Positions 8,609 to 18,964 of a DNA stretch of 64,000 bases are shown piece by piece (positions within the stretch are counted from its first letter, which is position 1; every line of letters begins with the position of its first letter). The position numbers and the translations under genes are program-made. Origin of the DNA: Slackia piriformis YIT 12062 (GTDB lineage: Bacteria > Actinomycetota > Coriobacteriia > Coriobacteriales > Eggerthellaceae); NCBI RefSeq assembly GCF_000296445.1, contig NZ_JH815198.1, positions 1,117,114-1,181,113 on the forward strand, written 5' to 3'. The notes beneath the pieces were generated by a model, which saw only the letters and a program-made list of their open reading frames with translations, had not been told where the DNA came from and ran no database searches.

Positions 8609-9687
8609 TTACTCGAAGACGATCATCTCGTCGCGGTGGATGGCAACGCCGTCCTTTTCCCGCATCATGCCCGCATCATAGCGCACAAGACCACGCGCTA
8701 TGACATAGCCCGACTCATCGAGCACATCCACCACGTCGTTGGCCGAAAACTCACCGTCTACACGGCGAATTCCCACGGTGAGCAACGACGATCCGTGCTC
8801 CGAAAGCGCACAAGCGGCGCCCGAATCAACCACCACGCGGCCTTTCACCGAATCGCCCAAAGCTATCCAGAGCTTGCGCGGGGTGATTTCATGACGGCGC
8901 TCCTTCGCCGTGAACAGCGTGCCGATGGGATTTTCGGCAAGAGACCTGACAACCGCATCCTCGGCCCGCCCGTGGCAGATGACGAGAGGAATGCCCGCCG
9001 CTGCGAGCACGCGGGCCGATGTAAGCTTGGTGATCATGCCGCCGCTTCCCACGGCGCTTCCAGCCCCCGTGGCGCCCTCCATGATCTCGGGCGTGATGCG
9101 GTCGACGCGCGCGATGAGTTTCGCCGTGCGGTCGATCTGTGGATTGGCCGTGTACAGACCGTCGATATCGCTCAGGATGACGACGCGGTCGGCATCGGCA
9201 AGGCATGCGACCAAGGCGGCCAGGGTGTCGTTGTCGCCGAATTTGATCTGCTCGACCGAAACGGTATCGTTCTCGTTGACGATAGGCACCGCCCCCAACT
9301 CGAGCAGGCGCTTGAATGTGTCGCGCGCATGCAGATACGCGTTGCGATCGGCCGTATCGCGCCTGGTGAGCAGCACGAGCGACGTCAGCATGCCATAAGG
9401 CGAGAAGACCTGGTCGTACGCGGCAATAAGGGCTCGCTGACCTACGCTTGAAGCCGCCTGCACCGTGGGCATGTCTTTCGGACGCTTCAGGGGAAGGCCC
9501 AGCGATTCAAGTCCGCAAGGAATGGACCCCGAGCTGACGATGATGACGTTCCAACCCGCCTTGCGGGCACGATTGACCTGATGGGCCAGATCGGCCAGGT
9601 AGGCGCGATCAACTTTGCCCTCGGCATCGGTCAGCGTCGAAGAGCCTATCTTGATAACGGCGGTACGCGGCTTCTGCGGTGCGTTCA

Positions 9688-9688
<1 letters not shown>
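8609..9688 (-). CDS. proB: Glutamate 5-kinase
   Basis: 359 residues. The N-terminal amino-acid kinase domain shows AVIKIGSSTLTD, IIVSSGSIPCG, VPIVNENDTVSVE and the GSGGMITKL phosphate loop. A C-terminal PUA domain begins near residue 270 (ALGDSVKGRVVVDSGA), as in full-length bacterial ProB. It phosphorylates glutamate, the committed and usually proline-inhibited step. Its ATG overlaps the obgE TAA stop by one base (TAATG), indicating translational coupling with obgE. Confidence 0.96.
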
Positions 9689-11118
<1,430 letters not shown>

Positions 11119-11250
11119 TTATACGAGATGGGCAGGCCCGAGCGCAGCAACGATATCGAAACGATGCAATTTCGCGCAAAACTTCGCCAACCAACCCGTC
11201 ATACTTAATCATTGACGCATACCCGCAATCCCGACAAGACAAGAGGTGTC

Positions 11251-12693
11251 ATGAAAGCAAACCAGGAACAGCGCGTTCGCAAAGACATCCGCAAAGCCCT
11301 TTCCTACAAAAAGCAGGTTTCTGCCAAGGAGAGCAAACGCCGTGGAAAAGCCCTGAGGGAGCTTGTTCCCCACGCCTGCCACGAAGCCTGGCAGGTTCAA
11401 GAACGTCGAAACGACGCGATCGACCTTTTGAGCAAGCAAGACGAAGGACGCGCGCAGGAGCTCGTGCCCATACGCAAAGAACGCATGGCGGCATCCCCTT
11501 TCGCGTTCTTCAGGGGCGCAGCGGTCATCATGGCGAATGATTTGGCGCGTACGCCGTCTACGGGAATTAGGGTGCAGGCCTGCGGAGACGCGCATGTGGC
11601 GAATTTCGGACTGTTCCACTCCCCCGAGCGCAAACTCATCTTCGATATAACAGACTTCGACGAAACGGAAATCGCCCCTTGGGAATGGGACGTCAAGCGT
11701 CTTGGAGCAAGCCTTGAAATATGCGGTCGCGAGCGGGGTTTCGATTCGAAAGTGCGCCGAGCCATTGTAAAGACGGCGGCCGAAGCATACCGGGAAGCCA
11801 TGAGGGAGTTCGCCCGCATGGGAACGCTGGATGTCTGGTACGCCCATATGGACGCCGATGAGCTTTACGAACGTATGGCGCATAAGGCCTCGAAATCGGA
11901 GCGGAAGGAAGCCGAAGAGCTGCTCGATAAGGCGCGCTCGAAAAACAGCGCACGCGCCATCAAGAAGCTGACCGAGGTCGTCGACGGCGAATTGCGCATC
12001 GTCAACGAGCCGCCGCTCATCGTTCCTTTGCGGGAAATCGTACGGCAGTACAGCGGAATGGACGTGCCCGACCCCGACATGCACGAACGCGAGCGCATCA
12101 CGGCACGACTTCTTTCCCACTATCGCAAAAACCTCCCCGACGACAGGCGCAGGCTCATCGGGCAGTACCGCGGTGTCGACATTGCCCGCAAGGTCGTCGG
12201 CGTGGGTAGCGTGGGACTGCAGGCATGGATCGTGGTGATGGAAGGAGCAGCCGAGAAAGACCACCTTGTACTGCAGATCAAAGAGGCCCGGGATTCGGTC
12301 CTTGCGCCCTTTGTGGGCAAAAATGCCGGGGACACCCCGGGGCAGCGCGTGGTAAAAGGCCAGAAGGCTATGCAAATCGCAAGCGATGTGCTGCTCGGAT
12401 GGACGGAACTTCCCGGCAAGGACGGCACGCCGCGCAGCTATTACGTGCGCCAGCTCTGGGACGGCAAGGGCTCGGCCGACCTTGACGAAATCGGCGAGGA
12501 CGCCCTCGAAGCCCTCGCCGGCGCCTGCGGATGGACGCTCGCCCACGCGCATGCACGCACCGGCGACCGTTTCGCCATTGCCGGATACCTGGGCAAAGGC
12601 GACGGCTTCGACCACGCACTCGTACGCTTCGCGCAATCCTACGCCGACCAGAACGAGCGCGACTATCAAGCGTTTCTCGAATCTCTGCGCTAG
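11251..12693 (+). CDS. DUF2252 family protein
   Basis: About 480 residues, the usual length of DUF2252 proteins. Signature segments are present: MAASPFAFFRGAAVIMANDL near residue 90, VQACGDAHVANFGLF, and IFDITDFDETEIAPWEWDVK. The family has a kinase-like look (GDAHxxNFG and a DFDE acidic motif) but its substrate is not established. The start at 11251 follows AGAGGTGTC; the frame is open 13 codons further up but without a ribosome site. The N-terminus is strongly basic. It is a single plus-strand gene between two minus-strand operons, with its own terminator, so the context gives no clue to function. Confidence 0.82.
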   Translation: MKANQEQRVRKDIRKALSYKKQVSAKESKRRGKALRELVPHACHEAWQVQERRNDAIDLLSKQDEGRAQELVPIRKERMAASPFAFFRGAAVIMANDLARTPSTGIRVQACGDAHVANFGLFHSPERKLIFDITDFDETEIAPWEWDVKRLGASLEICGRERGFDSKVRRAIVKTAAEAYREAMREFARMGTLDVWYAHMDADELYERMAHKASKSERKEAEELLDKARSKNSARAIKKLTEVVDGELRIVNEPPLIVPLREIVRQYSGMDVPDPDMHERERITARLLSHYRKNLPDDRRRLIGQYRGVDIARKVVGVGSVGLQAWIVVMEGAAEKDHLVLQIKEARDSVLAPFVGKNAGDTPGQRVVKGQKAMQIASDVLLGWTELPGKDGTPRSYYVRQLWDGKGSADLDEIGEDALEALAGACGWTLAHAHARTGDRFAIAGYLGKGDGFDHALVRFAQSYADQNERDYQAFLESLR

Positions 12694-12756
12694 CCCGACC
12701 CATGGCCGCCGACCCGCCATAGCACAGCAGGCCGACATCATCGCAGCATACGAACA

Positions 12757-12788
12757 AAGCGCGGTGCATCCACACCGCGCCTCTTTTA
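12757..12788 (+). terminator. Terminator after the DUF2252 gene
   Basis: Eight-base-pair stem GCGCGGTG...CACCGCGC followed by CTCTTTT. It lies between convergent genes and may also catch minus-strand transcripts from the topoisomerase pair. Confidence 0.75.
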
Positions 12789-15032
12789 TTCATCCAGGTC
12801 AAATAGGCTTTTCATGTCCGTTTCCTTCATAGGCACACCCGACGAAGGAAGGCTTGCAACCTGGAACTTGTCAAGCGATGCCTCCCCGCCCAAAAACTCT
12901 TCGGCCTTGCCGACCATGGTCACCGTGCGACCTTCTTTGGCGACAAACGCCCGCACGCCCTGGGTGTTATTGGTGGTCTTGGTTCTCAAGAGCGACGTGT
13001 TGAAATTCATCAGGCGATAGTCGCTCGACACCAGTGCAATCTCTCGCTCCTCTTTCAGCACGGTCGCAAACAAAAGCCTGCTGCCGCCGTACATCGCGTT
13101 CTTCAGGCGCTTGCGGTTGGTCTTAGTGGCATATCCCGAAAGCGCGACGCGCGCTACACGGCCGTTTTCGAAGACGAACAGCACATCGGCCTTGTAGTCT
13201 TCAGGATCGACGATCCACGTCACGGTTTCATCGGGATCCATCTCCAGTTCGGTGGGTAGATACGATCCCAGCTGGGCCGATTTGGTGTCTTCGAATGCGG
13301 CAACCTTGCACTTGTACACCTGGCACTGGTTGGTGAACACCAAAAGCTCGTGCGTGTTCGAAGACGGGAACTCGATGAACGGCTCATCGCCGTCTTTGTA
13401 TTTCAGCGACGAGGCCGCACGCAGCACGCGGTCGGTCATCTTCTTCAGGTAGCCGTCGCGGGATAACATCATAGTCACGGGATATTCTTCAACCTCGGGC
13501 TCGAGATTCACCTCGACGACCTCGGACGGCGCCACAAGACCGGTCTTACGCGGCATGACGTGCTTCTTGTTCACTGCGGCAAGCTCGTCGTGAATGACGT
13601 CTTTGATTCTCTTCTCGCTGGCAAGAATCGCATTCAGCTCGGCGATATCGCCCTCGAGCTTCTCGATATCCTTCGTTCTGTTGATGATGTATTCCTCGTT
13701 GATGTTGCGCAGCTTAATCTCTGCCACGAATTCCGCCTGGACCTGGTCTATGCCGAAACCTTTCATGAGGTTGGGAACAACATCGCACTCAAGCTTCGTG
13801 CCGCGAATGATCGCGATCGCCTTGTCTATATCGAGCAGAATGGCCTCAAGGCCGTGCAGCAGGTGCAGGCGATCAGTCTTTTTGTCCAAGTCGAAGTTCA
13901 TGCGGCGACGGGTGGACTCCACGCGCCAGGCAACCCATTCTTTTAGAATCTCGCGCACACCCATGACGCGGGGGTATCCGTCCACCAGCACGTTGAAATT
14001 GCATGAGAACGAATCCTGCAGCGTAGTAGAACGGAACAGTTTCGCCATAAGCTGCTCAGGGTCCGTTCCCCTTTTCAAGTCGATGGCGATGCGCAGGCCG
14101 GAAAGATCGGTCTCGTCGCGAATATCGGCGATTTCACGCACCTTGCCTTCTTTGGAAAGCTTCACGATGCGCTCGATGATGACATCGGTCTTGGTGGTGT
14201 AAGGAATCTCATACACCTCGATGATGCGCTCTTCGGGCAGGTAGCGCCAGCGCGAGCGAATCTGAAAACCGCCGGTGCCCGTGTTGAAGATGCGCTCCAT
14301 TTCCTCGCGGCGATAGATTATCTCTCCACCGGTGGAGAAATCGGGCGCAGGCATGTATTCCAGCAAATCGCACTCGGGGTCTTCGAGAAAATGCATGGTT
14401 GCCGTGCATACCTCGTTAAGGTTGAAGCCGCAGATATCCGAAGCCATCGCAACGCCGATGCCCTTGTTGGCAGACACCAAGATATTGGGAAACGTGGTGG
14501 GAAGAAGGCGCGGCTCCTTCATAGCGCCATCGTAGCTGTCCACGAAATCGACCGGGCCTTTGTCGATGTCTTTGAAGATTTCGGCGCAGATGGGAGACAG
14601 CTTAGCCTCGGTGTAACGCGACGCAGCATAGCTCAAATCGCCTGAATAGTACTTGCCGAAGTTGCCCTTGGACTCCACGAACGGCGCCAGAAGCGCTTCA
14701 TTGCCCGTGGCCAGACGCACCATGGTTTCGTAGATCGCGCTATCGCCGTGCGGATTGAGCTTCATGGTCTGACCGACGATATTCGCGCTCTTCTGGCGTG
14801 CGCCGTTCAGCAGGCCCATTTTATACATGGTGTAGAGCAGCTTTCGGTGCGAAGGCTTAAAACCATCGATCTCCGGGAACGCGCGCGACACATTGGTGCT
14901 CATGGCGTAGGGCATATAGTTCGACTCGAGCGTCTGCGTGATGGGCTGCTCCGTCACTTCGGAGTGAAGGCCGATCACATTGGGATTGTCCACGTGTTTT
15001 TTCTTCGGTGCGATTTTGGTTTTCTTTGCCAC
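12786..15032 (-). CDS. Type IIA topoisomerase subunit A (ParC/GyrA-like)
   Basis: About 748 residues. The breakage-reunion domain shows YAMSTNVSRAFPEIDGFKPS and the active-site Tyr (about residue 140) in ASRYTEAKLS. A coiled-coil stretch near residues 440-500 precedes a degenerate C-terminal beta-pinwheel. The usual GyrA-box is not evident, so a decatenase or topo IV role is more likely than negative supercoiling; this is inferred. The start is GTG at 15032 because AAGGGG lies six bases upstream; the frame continues up without a better signal. The N-terminus is lysine-rich. The partner B subunit is immediately upstream on the same strand. The canonical gyrA/gyrB pair is presumably elsewhere. 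Confidence 0.85.
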   Translation of the reverse strand: MAKKTKIAPKKKHVDNPNVIGLHSEVTEQPITQTLESNYMPYAMSTNVSRAFPEIDGFKPSHRKLLYTMYKMGLLNGARQKSANIVGQTMKLNPHGDSAIYETMVRLATGNEALLAPFVESKGNFGKYYSGDLSYAASRYTEAKLSPICAEIFKDIDKGPVDFVDSYDGAMKEPRLLPTTFPNILVSANKGIGVAMASDICGFNLNEVCTATMHFLEDPECDLLEYMPAPDFSTGGEIIYRREEMERIFNTGTGGFQIRSRWRYLPEERIIEVYEIPYTTKTDVIIERIVKLSKEGKVREIADIRDETDLSGLRIAIDLKRGTDPEQLMAKLFRSTTLQDSFSCNFNVLVDGYPRVMGVREILKEWVAWRVESTRRRMNFDLDKKTDRLHLLHGLEAILLDIDKAIAIIRGTKLECDVVPNLMKGFGIDQVQAEFVAEIKLRNINEEYIINRTKDIEKLEGDIAELNAILASEKRIKDVIHDELAAVNKKHVMPRKTGLVAPSEVVEVNLEPEVEEYPVTMMLSRDGYLKKMTDRVLRAASSLKYKDGDEPFIEFPSSNTHELLVFTNQCQVYKCKVAAFEDTKSAQLGSYLPTELEMDPDETVTWIVDPEDYKADVLFVFENGRVARVALSGYATKTNRKRLKNAMYGGSRLLFATVLKEEREIALVSSDYRLMNFNTSLLRTKTTNNTQGVRAFVAKEGRTVTMVGKAEEFLGGEASLDKFQVASLPSSGVPMKETDMKSLFDLDE

Positions 15033-15102
15033 GATTTCCCCTTGATGCGTTGATAAGTTCATCGTTCGAACCGGATAACGGTTCAAACGCCCTTATACGT
15101 CG

Positions 15103-17097
15103 TTATTGCAAGTCGAGCTGGTCGAGATATTCCTTGCCATGCTCGGCGATATGCCTCTTGCGGCCTTCGTCGTCGTTGCCGAGCAGCAGGTTGAACATGC
15201 TCTCCATGGTGGCCACATCCTCCGGCTCCACCTTAATCAGGCGGCGCGTCTCGGGATTCATGGTGGTGAGCCACATCATGTCGGGATCGTTTTCACCAAG
15301 ACCCTTCGAACGGTTGATCGAACACTTCTGATCGCCGATCTCTTTCAGAATGTTATTTTTCTCGAGCTCCGTATAAGCGAAGTAGGTTTTCTCCTTGCAA
15401 TTGATTTCATACAGCGGAGACTCGGCGATATAGACGAAGCCTTCGTCTATAAGCGTGGGCACAAGCCTATAGAGCATGGTGAGAATGAGCGTGCGAATAT
15501 GGTAGCCATCCACGTCGGCGTCGGTACAGATGATGACCTTGCTCCAGTTCAGGTTATTCAAATCGAAGGTACCCAGATTCTTCATGCGCCTGTCTTTAAC
15601 TTCCACGCCACAGCCTAAAACGCGCAGCAAGTCCGTGATGATGTCGGATTTGAAAATGCGCGGATAGTCTTCCTTGAGACAGTTGAGAATCTTGCCTCGA
15701 ACAGGCATGACGCCTTGGAACTCGGCATCGCGAGACGTGCGAATGGCGCCCGCCGCCGAATCGCCCTCTACAATATAGACCTCTCGACGGCTTTTATCCT
15801 TCGAGCGGCAATCGATGAACTTCTGCACGCGGTTAGCCATATCGGTCTTCTGCTGCAGGTTGGTCTTGATGCTCTGGCGGGTTTTCTCCGCGTTCTCGCG
15901 CGAGCGCTTATTGATGAGCACCTGCTCGACGATCTTGCCCGCGGCTTCCTTGTTCTCGATCAGGTAGGTCGTAAGGCGCTCTTTGAAAAATGCCGTCATG
16001 GCCTGCTGAATGAAACGGTTGTTGATAGCCTTCTTGGTCTGGTTCTCGTAGGAAGTCTGCGTGGAAAAGCAGTTGGTCACCAGAACCAGACAATCCTGCA
16101 CGTCTTGCCATTTGATGGCGGTCTCGTTCTTGGTGTACTTGTCCTGCGACTTGATGTAGGCGTCAAGGGCGCTGGTGAGCGCGCTGCGAGCGGCTTTCTC
16201 GGGAGAGCCGCCGTTTTCGAGCCACGAGGAGTTGTGGTAGTACTCCTGCATCTGAAACGTACGCGAGAAGCACAGGCATGCGGTGATTTTGACGTTGTAA
16301 TCGGGCAAATCCTCTCGATCGCGGCCGCGACGGTCGGCTTGGATGAAGAAGGGTTCGGTCAGATACTCCGAGCCAACCTTCTCTAGAACATAGTCCTCGA
16401 TGCCCCTGGGATAGCAGAAATCCTCTTCAGTAAATCCGTCGGGGCCTTCGAGACGCAAACGAAAAGTGACGTTGGCGTTAACAACGGCCTGGCGACGCAT
16501 GGTTTCGCGATACCAGTCGGCAGGAATATCAATGGAAGTGAAGACCTCAAGGTCGGGACGCCACTTGATGGTGGTGCCGGTTCGGTTTTCGTCGGCAGGC
16601 TCGATCTGCAGCGCCTTTTTCTTGGCGCCGACCACCTTGCCCTTCTTGAAGTGAAGCGAATATTTGTTTCCATCGCGCCAGACAGTGACATCCATGTATT
16701 CAGACGCGTACTGCGTGGCGCAGGAGCCAAGGCCGTTGGTTCCCAATGAAAAATCGTAATCGCCACCCTGGTTGTTGTTGTATTTGCCGCCTGCATACAG
16801 CTCGCAGAAAACGAGCTCCCAGTTAAAGCGTTTTTCAGTGGGGTTCCAATCCAGAGGGCAGCCGCGGCCGTTGTCTTCCACCTGGATGGAGCCATCGGCG
16901 AAAGCGGTAAGCGTGATGAGATTACCGTGTCCCTGGCGGGCTTCGTCGACGGAATTGGACAGAATTTCGAAGGCGGCGTGCGCGCAGCCATCCAAACCGT
17001 CAGAGCCGAAGATAACTGCAGGGCGCAGACGAACGCGCTCTTCATCCTTCAGCTGACGAATGCTGTCGTTGCCATAATTGGCCGTGGTGTTTGCCAT
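15103..17097 (-). CDS. Type IIA topoisomerase subunit B (ParE/GyrB-like, divergent)
   Basis: About 664 residues. The ATPase domain of the GHKL class reads EILSNSVDEA, VEDNGRGCPLDW, ELYAGGKYNNNQGGDYDFSL and GTNGLGSCATQYA. The TOPRIM domain carries REVYIVEGDSAAGA and VIICTDADVDGYHIRTL, and the C-terminus has SINRSKGLGENDPDMMWLTT. These are the expected GyrB/ParE landmarks but with unusual wording: GLDGCAHAAF stands where GLHHLVYEV is usual, so it is a divergent lineage. The start MANTTANYG (17097) has GAAAGAACG upstream. It precedes the A subunit by 70 bases, so both are co-expressed. Confidence 0.87.
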   Translation of the reverse strand: MANTTANYGNDSIRQLKDEERVRLRPAVIFGSDGLDGCAHAAFEILSNSVDEARQGHGNLITLTAFADGSIQVEDNGRGCPLDWNPTEKRFNWELVFCELYAGGKYNNNQGGDYDFSLGTNGLGSCATQYASEYMDVTVWRDGNKYSLHFKKGKVVGAKKKALQIEPADENRTGTTIKWRPDLEVFTSIDIPADWYRETMRRQAVVNANVTFRLRLEGPDGFTEEDFCYPRGIEDYVLEKVGSEYLTEPFFIQADRRGRDREDLPDYNVKITACLCFSRTFQMQEYYHNSSWLENGGSPEKAARSALTSALDAYIKSQDKYTKNETAIKWQDVQDCLVLVTNCFSTQTSYENQTKKAINNRFIQQAMTAFFKERLTTYLIENKEAAGKIVEQVLINKRSRENAEKTRQSIKTNLQQKTDMANRVQKFIDCRSKDKSRREVYIVEGDSAAGAIRTSRDAEFQGVMPVRGKILNCLKEDYPRIFKSDIITDLLRVLGCGVEVKDRRMKNLGTFDLNNLNWSKVIICTDADVDGYHIRTLILTMLYRLVPTLIDEGFVYIAESPLYEINCKEKTYFAYTELEKNNILKEIGDQKCSINRSKGLGENDPDMMWLTTMNPETRRLIKVEPEDVATMESMFNLLLGNDDEGRKRHIAEHGKEYLDQLDLQ

Positions 17098-17336
17098 GTT
17101 CGTTCTTTCGATGATAGTGTCTTGTACGCGGCTTATGCCCCTTGCAGGCAATGCCGCCCTCCCTGGCTCCTTCATGCCGCAAAACGCCGCATTGCCATCG
17201 GAAAAGTCAAGCCAGCATCTGCCGGCAATGATGTTCAGTAATTGACTTTACCACATACCGTCCGCATGCCGAAACGATGGCACAGCAAAAACACCAAACA
17301 TGCGTTCGTATATCGAACATACCGTACAGCATGCAT

Positions 17337-17368
17337 AAAAAATGGCCCGCCGTGTGGCGAGCCATTTA
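17337..17368 (-). terminator. Terminator of rplU-rpmA
   Basis: Minus-strand stem ATGGCTCGCC-ACAC-GGCGGGCCAT followed by TTTTTT, about 20 bases after the rpmA stop. It separates the ribosomal protein genes from the topoisomerase pair. Confidence 0.85.
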
Positions 17369-17388
17369 CCCCTCCGAATGTGAGGCTG

Positions 17389-17646
17389 TTATTCGGCCTC
17401 GAGCGGACGCACATGAACCTTGCGGCGAGCGCCCTTCGTGAACTCGACGGTGCCTTCGCACAGAGCGAACAGCGTGTCGTCCTTGCCGCGGCCGACATTC
17501 TGACCGGGATGGAAGTGAGTACCACGCTGACGAACGATGATGTTGCCAGCGATAACATGCTCGCCACCGTAGCGCTTCACGCCAAGGCGCTGTGCGCGGG
17601 AGTCGCGACCATTACGAGTAGAACCTAAACCTTTTTTATGAGCCAT
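17389..17646 (-). CDS. rpmA: 50S ribosomal protein L27
   Basis: 85 residues. It starts [16 protein letters not shown] and continues [20 protein letters not shown], diagnostic of bL27, whose N-terminal tail reaches the peptidyl-transferase centre. There is no cleavable N-terminal extension of the kind seen in Firmicutes. It is 20 bases downstream of rplU and followed by a terminator, so rplU-rpmA form a closed two-gene operon. Confidence 0.98.
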   Translation of the reverse strand: MAHKKGLGSTRNGRDSRAQRLGVKRYGGEHVIAGNIIVRQRGTHFHPGQNVGRGKDDTLFALCEGTVEFTKGARRKVHVRPLEAE

Positions 17647-17667
17647 TTTCTATACCTGCCTTCTTGA

Positions 17668-17997
17668 CTATTTGGCCGGCTTCTCAGCGGCCGTCTCGCC
17701 ACCGATGCTCTCGATCTGGATGCGAGTGAGGTTCTGGCGATGGCCGCGCAGCTTCTTGTAGTTCTTGCGCTTCTTGAACTTGAAGACAAGTTTCTTCTCG
17801 CCTTTGTACTGGTCCAGCACGACAGCGACGACTTTGGTCTTGCCAGCGTCAGCCAACTCAACCTTACCGCCGTCGACGACGCAGATGGCCTCGAGCTCTA
17901 CCTTCTCGCCGACCTCAGCATCAAGCTTCTCGACGGAAAGATACTCGCCAGCAGCCACCTTATACTGCTTACCACCGGTTTTCACGATTGCGTACAT
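17668..17997 (-). CDS. rplU: 50S ribosomal protein L21
   Basis: 109 residues beginning MYAIVKTGGKQYKVAAGEY, with the conserved C-terminal FKKRKNYKKLRGHRQNLT that contacts 23S rRNA. The start at 17997 follows AAGGAGAATTAC. Upstream in-frame codons lie beyond the promoter and are not used. Transcription comes from a near-consensus promoter about 35-65 bases upstream. The leader is only about 30 bases, so there is no room for a large structured autoregulatory leader. Confidence 0.97.
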   Translation of the reverse strand: MYAIVKTGGKQYKVAAGEYLSVEKLDAEVGEKVELEAICVVDGGKVELADAGKTKVVAVVLDQYKGEKKLVFKFKKRKNYKKLRGHRQNLTRIQIESIGGETAAEKPAK

Positions 17998-18033
17998 GTA
18001 ATTCTCCTTGAATGTGTTAAAACGCAAGGCAGT

Positions 18034-18062
18034 ATTGTATATGCGCCTTGCACACTCGTCAA
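18034..18062 (-). promoter_or_regulatory. Promoter of rplU-rpmA
   Basis: On the minus strand, -35 TTGACG and -10 TACAAT are separated by 17 bases, close to the sigma-70 consensus. Initiation near 18027 gives a short leader carrying the rplU ribosome binding site. Confidence 0.75.
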
Positions 18063-18096
18063 TACATTTGGGGGGGCTAAGTCCCAATATTTAGAG

Positions 18097-18164
18097 GAAA
18101 ACACGCCATCAGAGGCAAGCGGAAACTTTAGCATATACAAGCCCGTTCGCCTAGGCGTGTTTTC
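18097..18164. repeat. Inverted repeat between the lipoprotein gene and rplU
   Basis: Perfect 11-base arms, GAAAACACGCC (18097-18107) and GGCGTGTTTTC (18154-18164), are separated by 46 bases. The pair lies just downstream of the minus-strand lipoprotein gene, where it could form a terminator-like hairpin ending in TTTTC, and upstream of the rplU promoter. Confidence 0.5.
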
Positions 18165-18213
18165 GATATTTTCACAATGGTTTCGTTAAGTGGCCCTTGA
18201 GGCCCATCAGCAG

Positions 18214-18825
18214 CTATTGCCCCGCAAGCGCACGCAAGGATTCCATGAATTCGGAAGAGCAGCGGAGGTCGACGGGGAAATCGAGCGCGGGAATGGAAAG
18301 GGTGACGACGTCGGAGGATTCGTACGTTTCAATGGTGCACACATGAAGCTGCTGCACATCGGATGCATCCTGTCCCGCCTTGATCGTTTCGTCTTGATAA
18401 AACTCGAAACGATACTCTACCGTCCCATCGGGATGCGAGGAAACCAGCTGAATCGAGTTCAGGCGGCTTGCAACGGTCGCAACAGCCCGCGCGTCCTCCA
18501 CCGTGGCGACATGTTCGCCGCAGGCGTCATATATCTCGACACGCGAACCCTTCCCGAGAGCTTCTCCGAAAAGGGCCTCGGCATCTTGCACGGTTTCAAA
18601 CGCTCCATTGAGAGTATCGGTCATCTCCTGCATGTCTTCGCCAACGCCCTCGATGCCACGATTCAGCTCGTCAACCGTCTGGGCAACGGAATCCGAAGCC
18701 TCCTGAGCCGCATCGTCGACAACGACGCAGCCCGACAGGCTAAGAAGAAGGAGAAAAGCCGCGCAGGCGAGAGCAACCGCCGCAACGCTCCTGCGAATAT
18801 CGTTTTTCAAGGTCGACACATGCAT
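18214..18825 (-). CDS. Putative lipoprotein, function unknown
   Basis: About 203 residues. A lipoprotein signal peptide is clear: basic LKNDIRRS, hydrophobic VAAVALACAAFLLLLSL, lipobox LSGC. The mature part starts VVVDDAAQEASDSVAQ with a helical, acidic stretch (about residues 35-80) that could form a coiled coil. A globular domain with alternating beta pattern follows (SRVEIYDACGEHVATVED, TVEYRFEFYQDE). The start MHVSTLKND (18825) is supported by AGAGGTGCC upstream. It lies downstream of polA on the same strand, 139 bases apart. No family is recognised, and the cell-surface location is inferred from the signal. Confidence 0.75.
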   Translation of the reverse strand: MHVSTLKNDIRRSVAAVALACAAFLLLLSLSGCVVVDDAAQEASDSVAQTVDELNRGIEGVGEDMQEMTDTLNGAFETVQDAEALFGEALGKGSRVEIYDACGEHVATVEDARAVATVASRLNSIQLVSSHPDGTVEYRFEFYQDETIKAGQDASDVQQLHVCTIETYESSDVVTLSIPALDFPVDLRCSSEFMESLRALAGQ

Positions 18826-18870
18826 GAGGCACCTCTTTTCCGCAGATTTCTTCAAAAGCCGGGGCTACCT

Positions 18871-18913
18871 GCCCTTTCGGCGATCTTACCTTAGCGAAGG
18901 CCGCCGAAAGGGC
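18871..18913. repeat. Hairpin between polA and the lipoprotein gene
   Basis: Perfect 12-base arms GCCCTTTCGGCG and CGCCGAAAGGGC with a 19-base loop. No T-run follows on the minus strand, so it may be a pause or processing hairpin rather than a simple terminator. Confidence 0.55.
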
Positions 18914-18964
18914 AAAAGGCCCGCATGTCGGAGAAACGAAGAGAGCCCGTGGCCAAACCGTTGA

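Noticed and set aside
18063-18090. Structured leader for L21 autoregulation
   Set aside because: The hairpin around TTGGG...CCCAA lies upstream of the mapped -35 box, so it would not be part of the rplU transcript.
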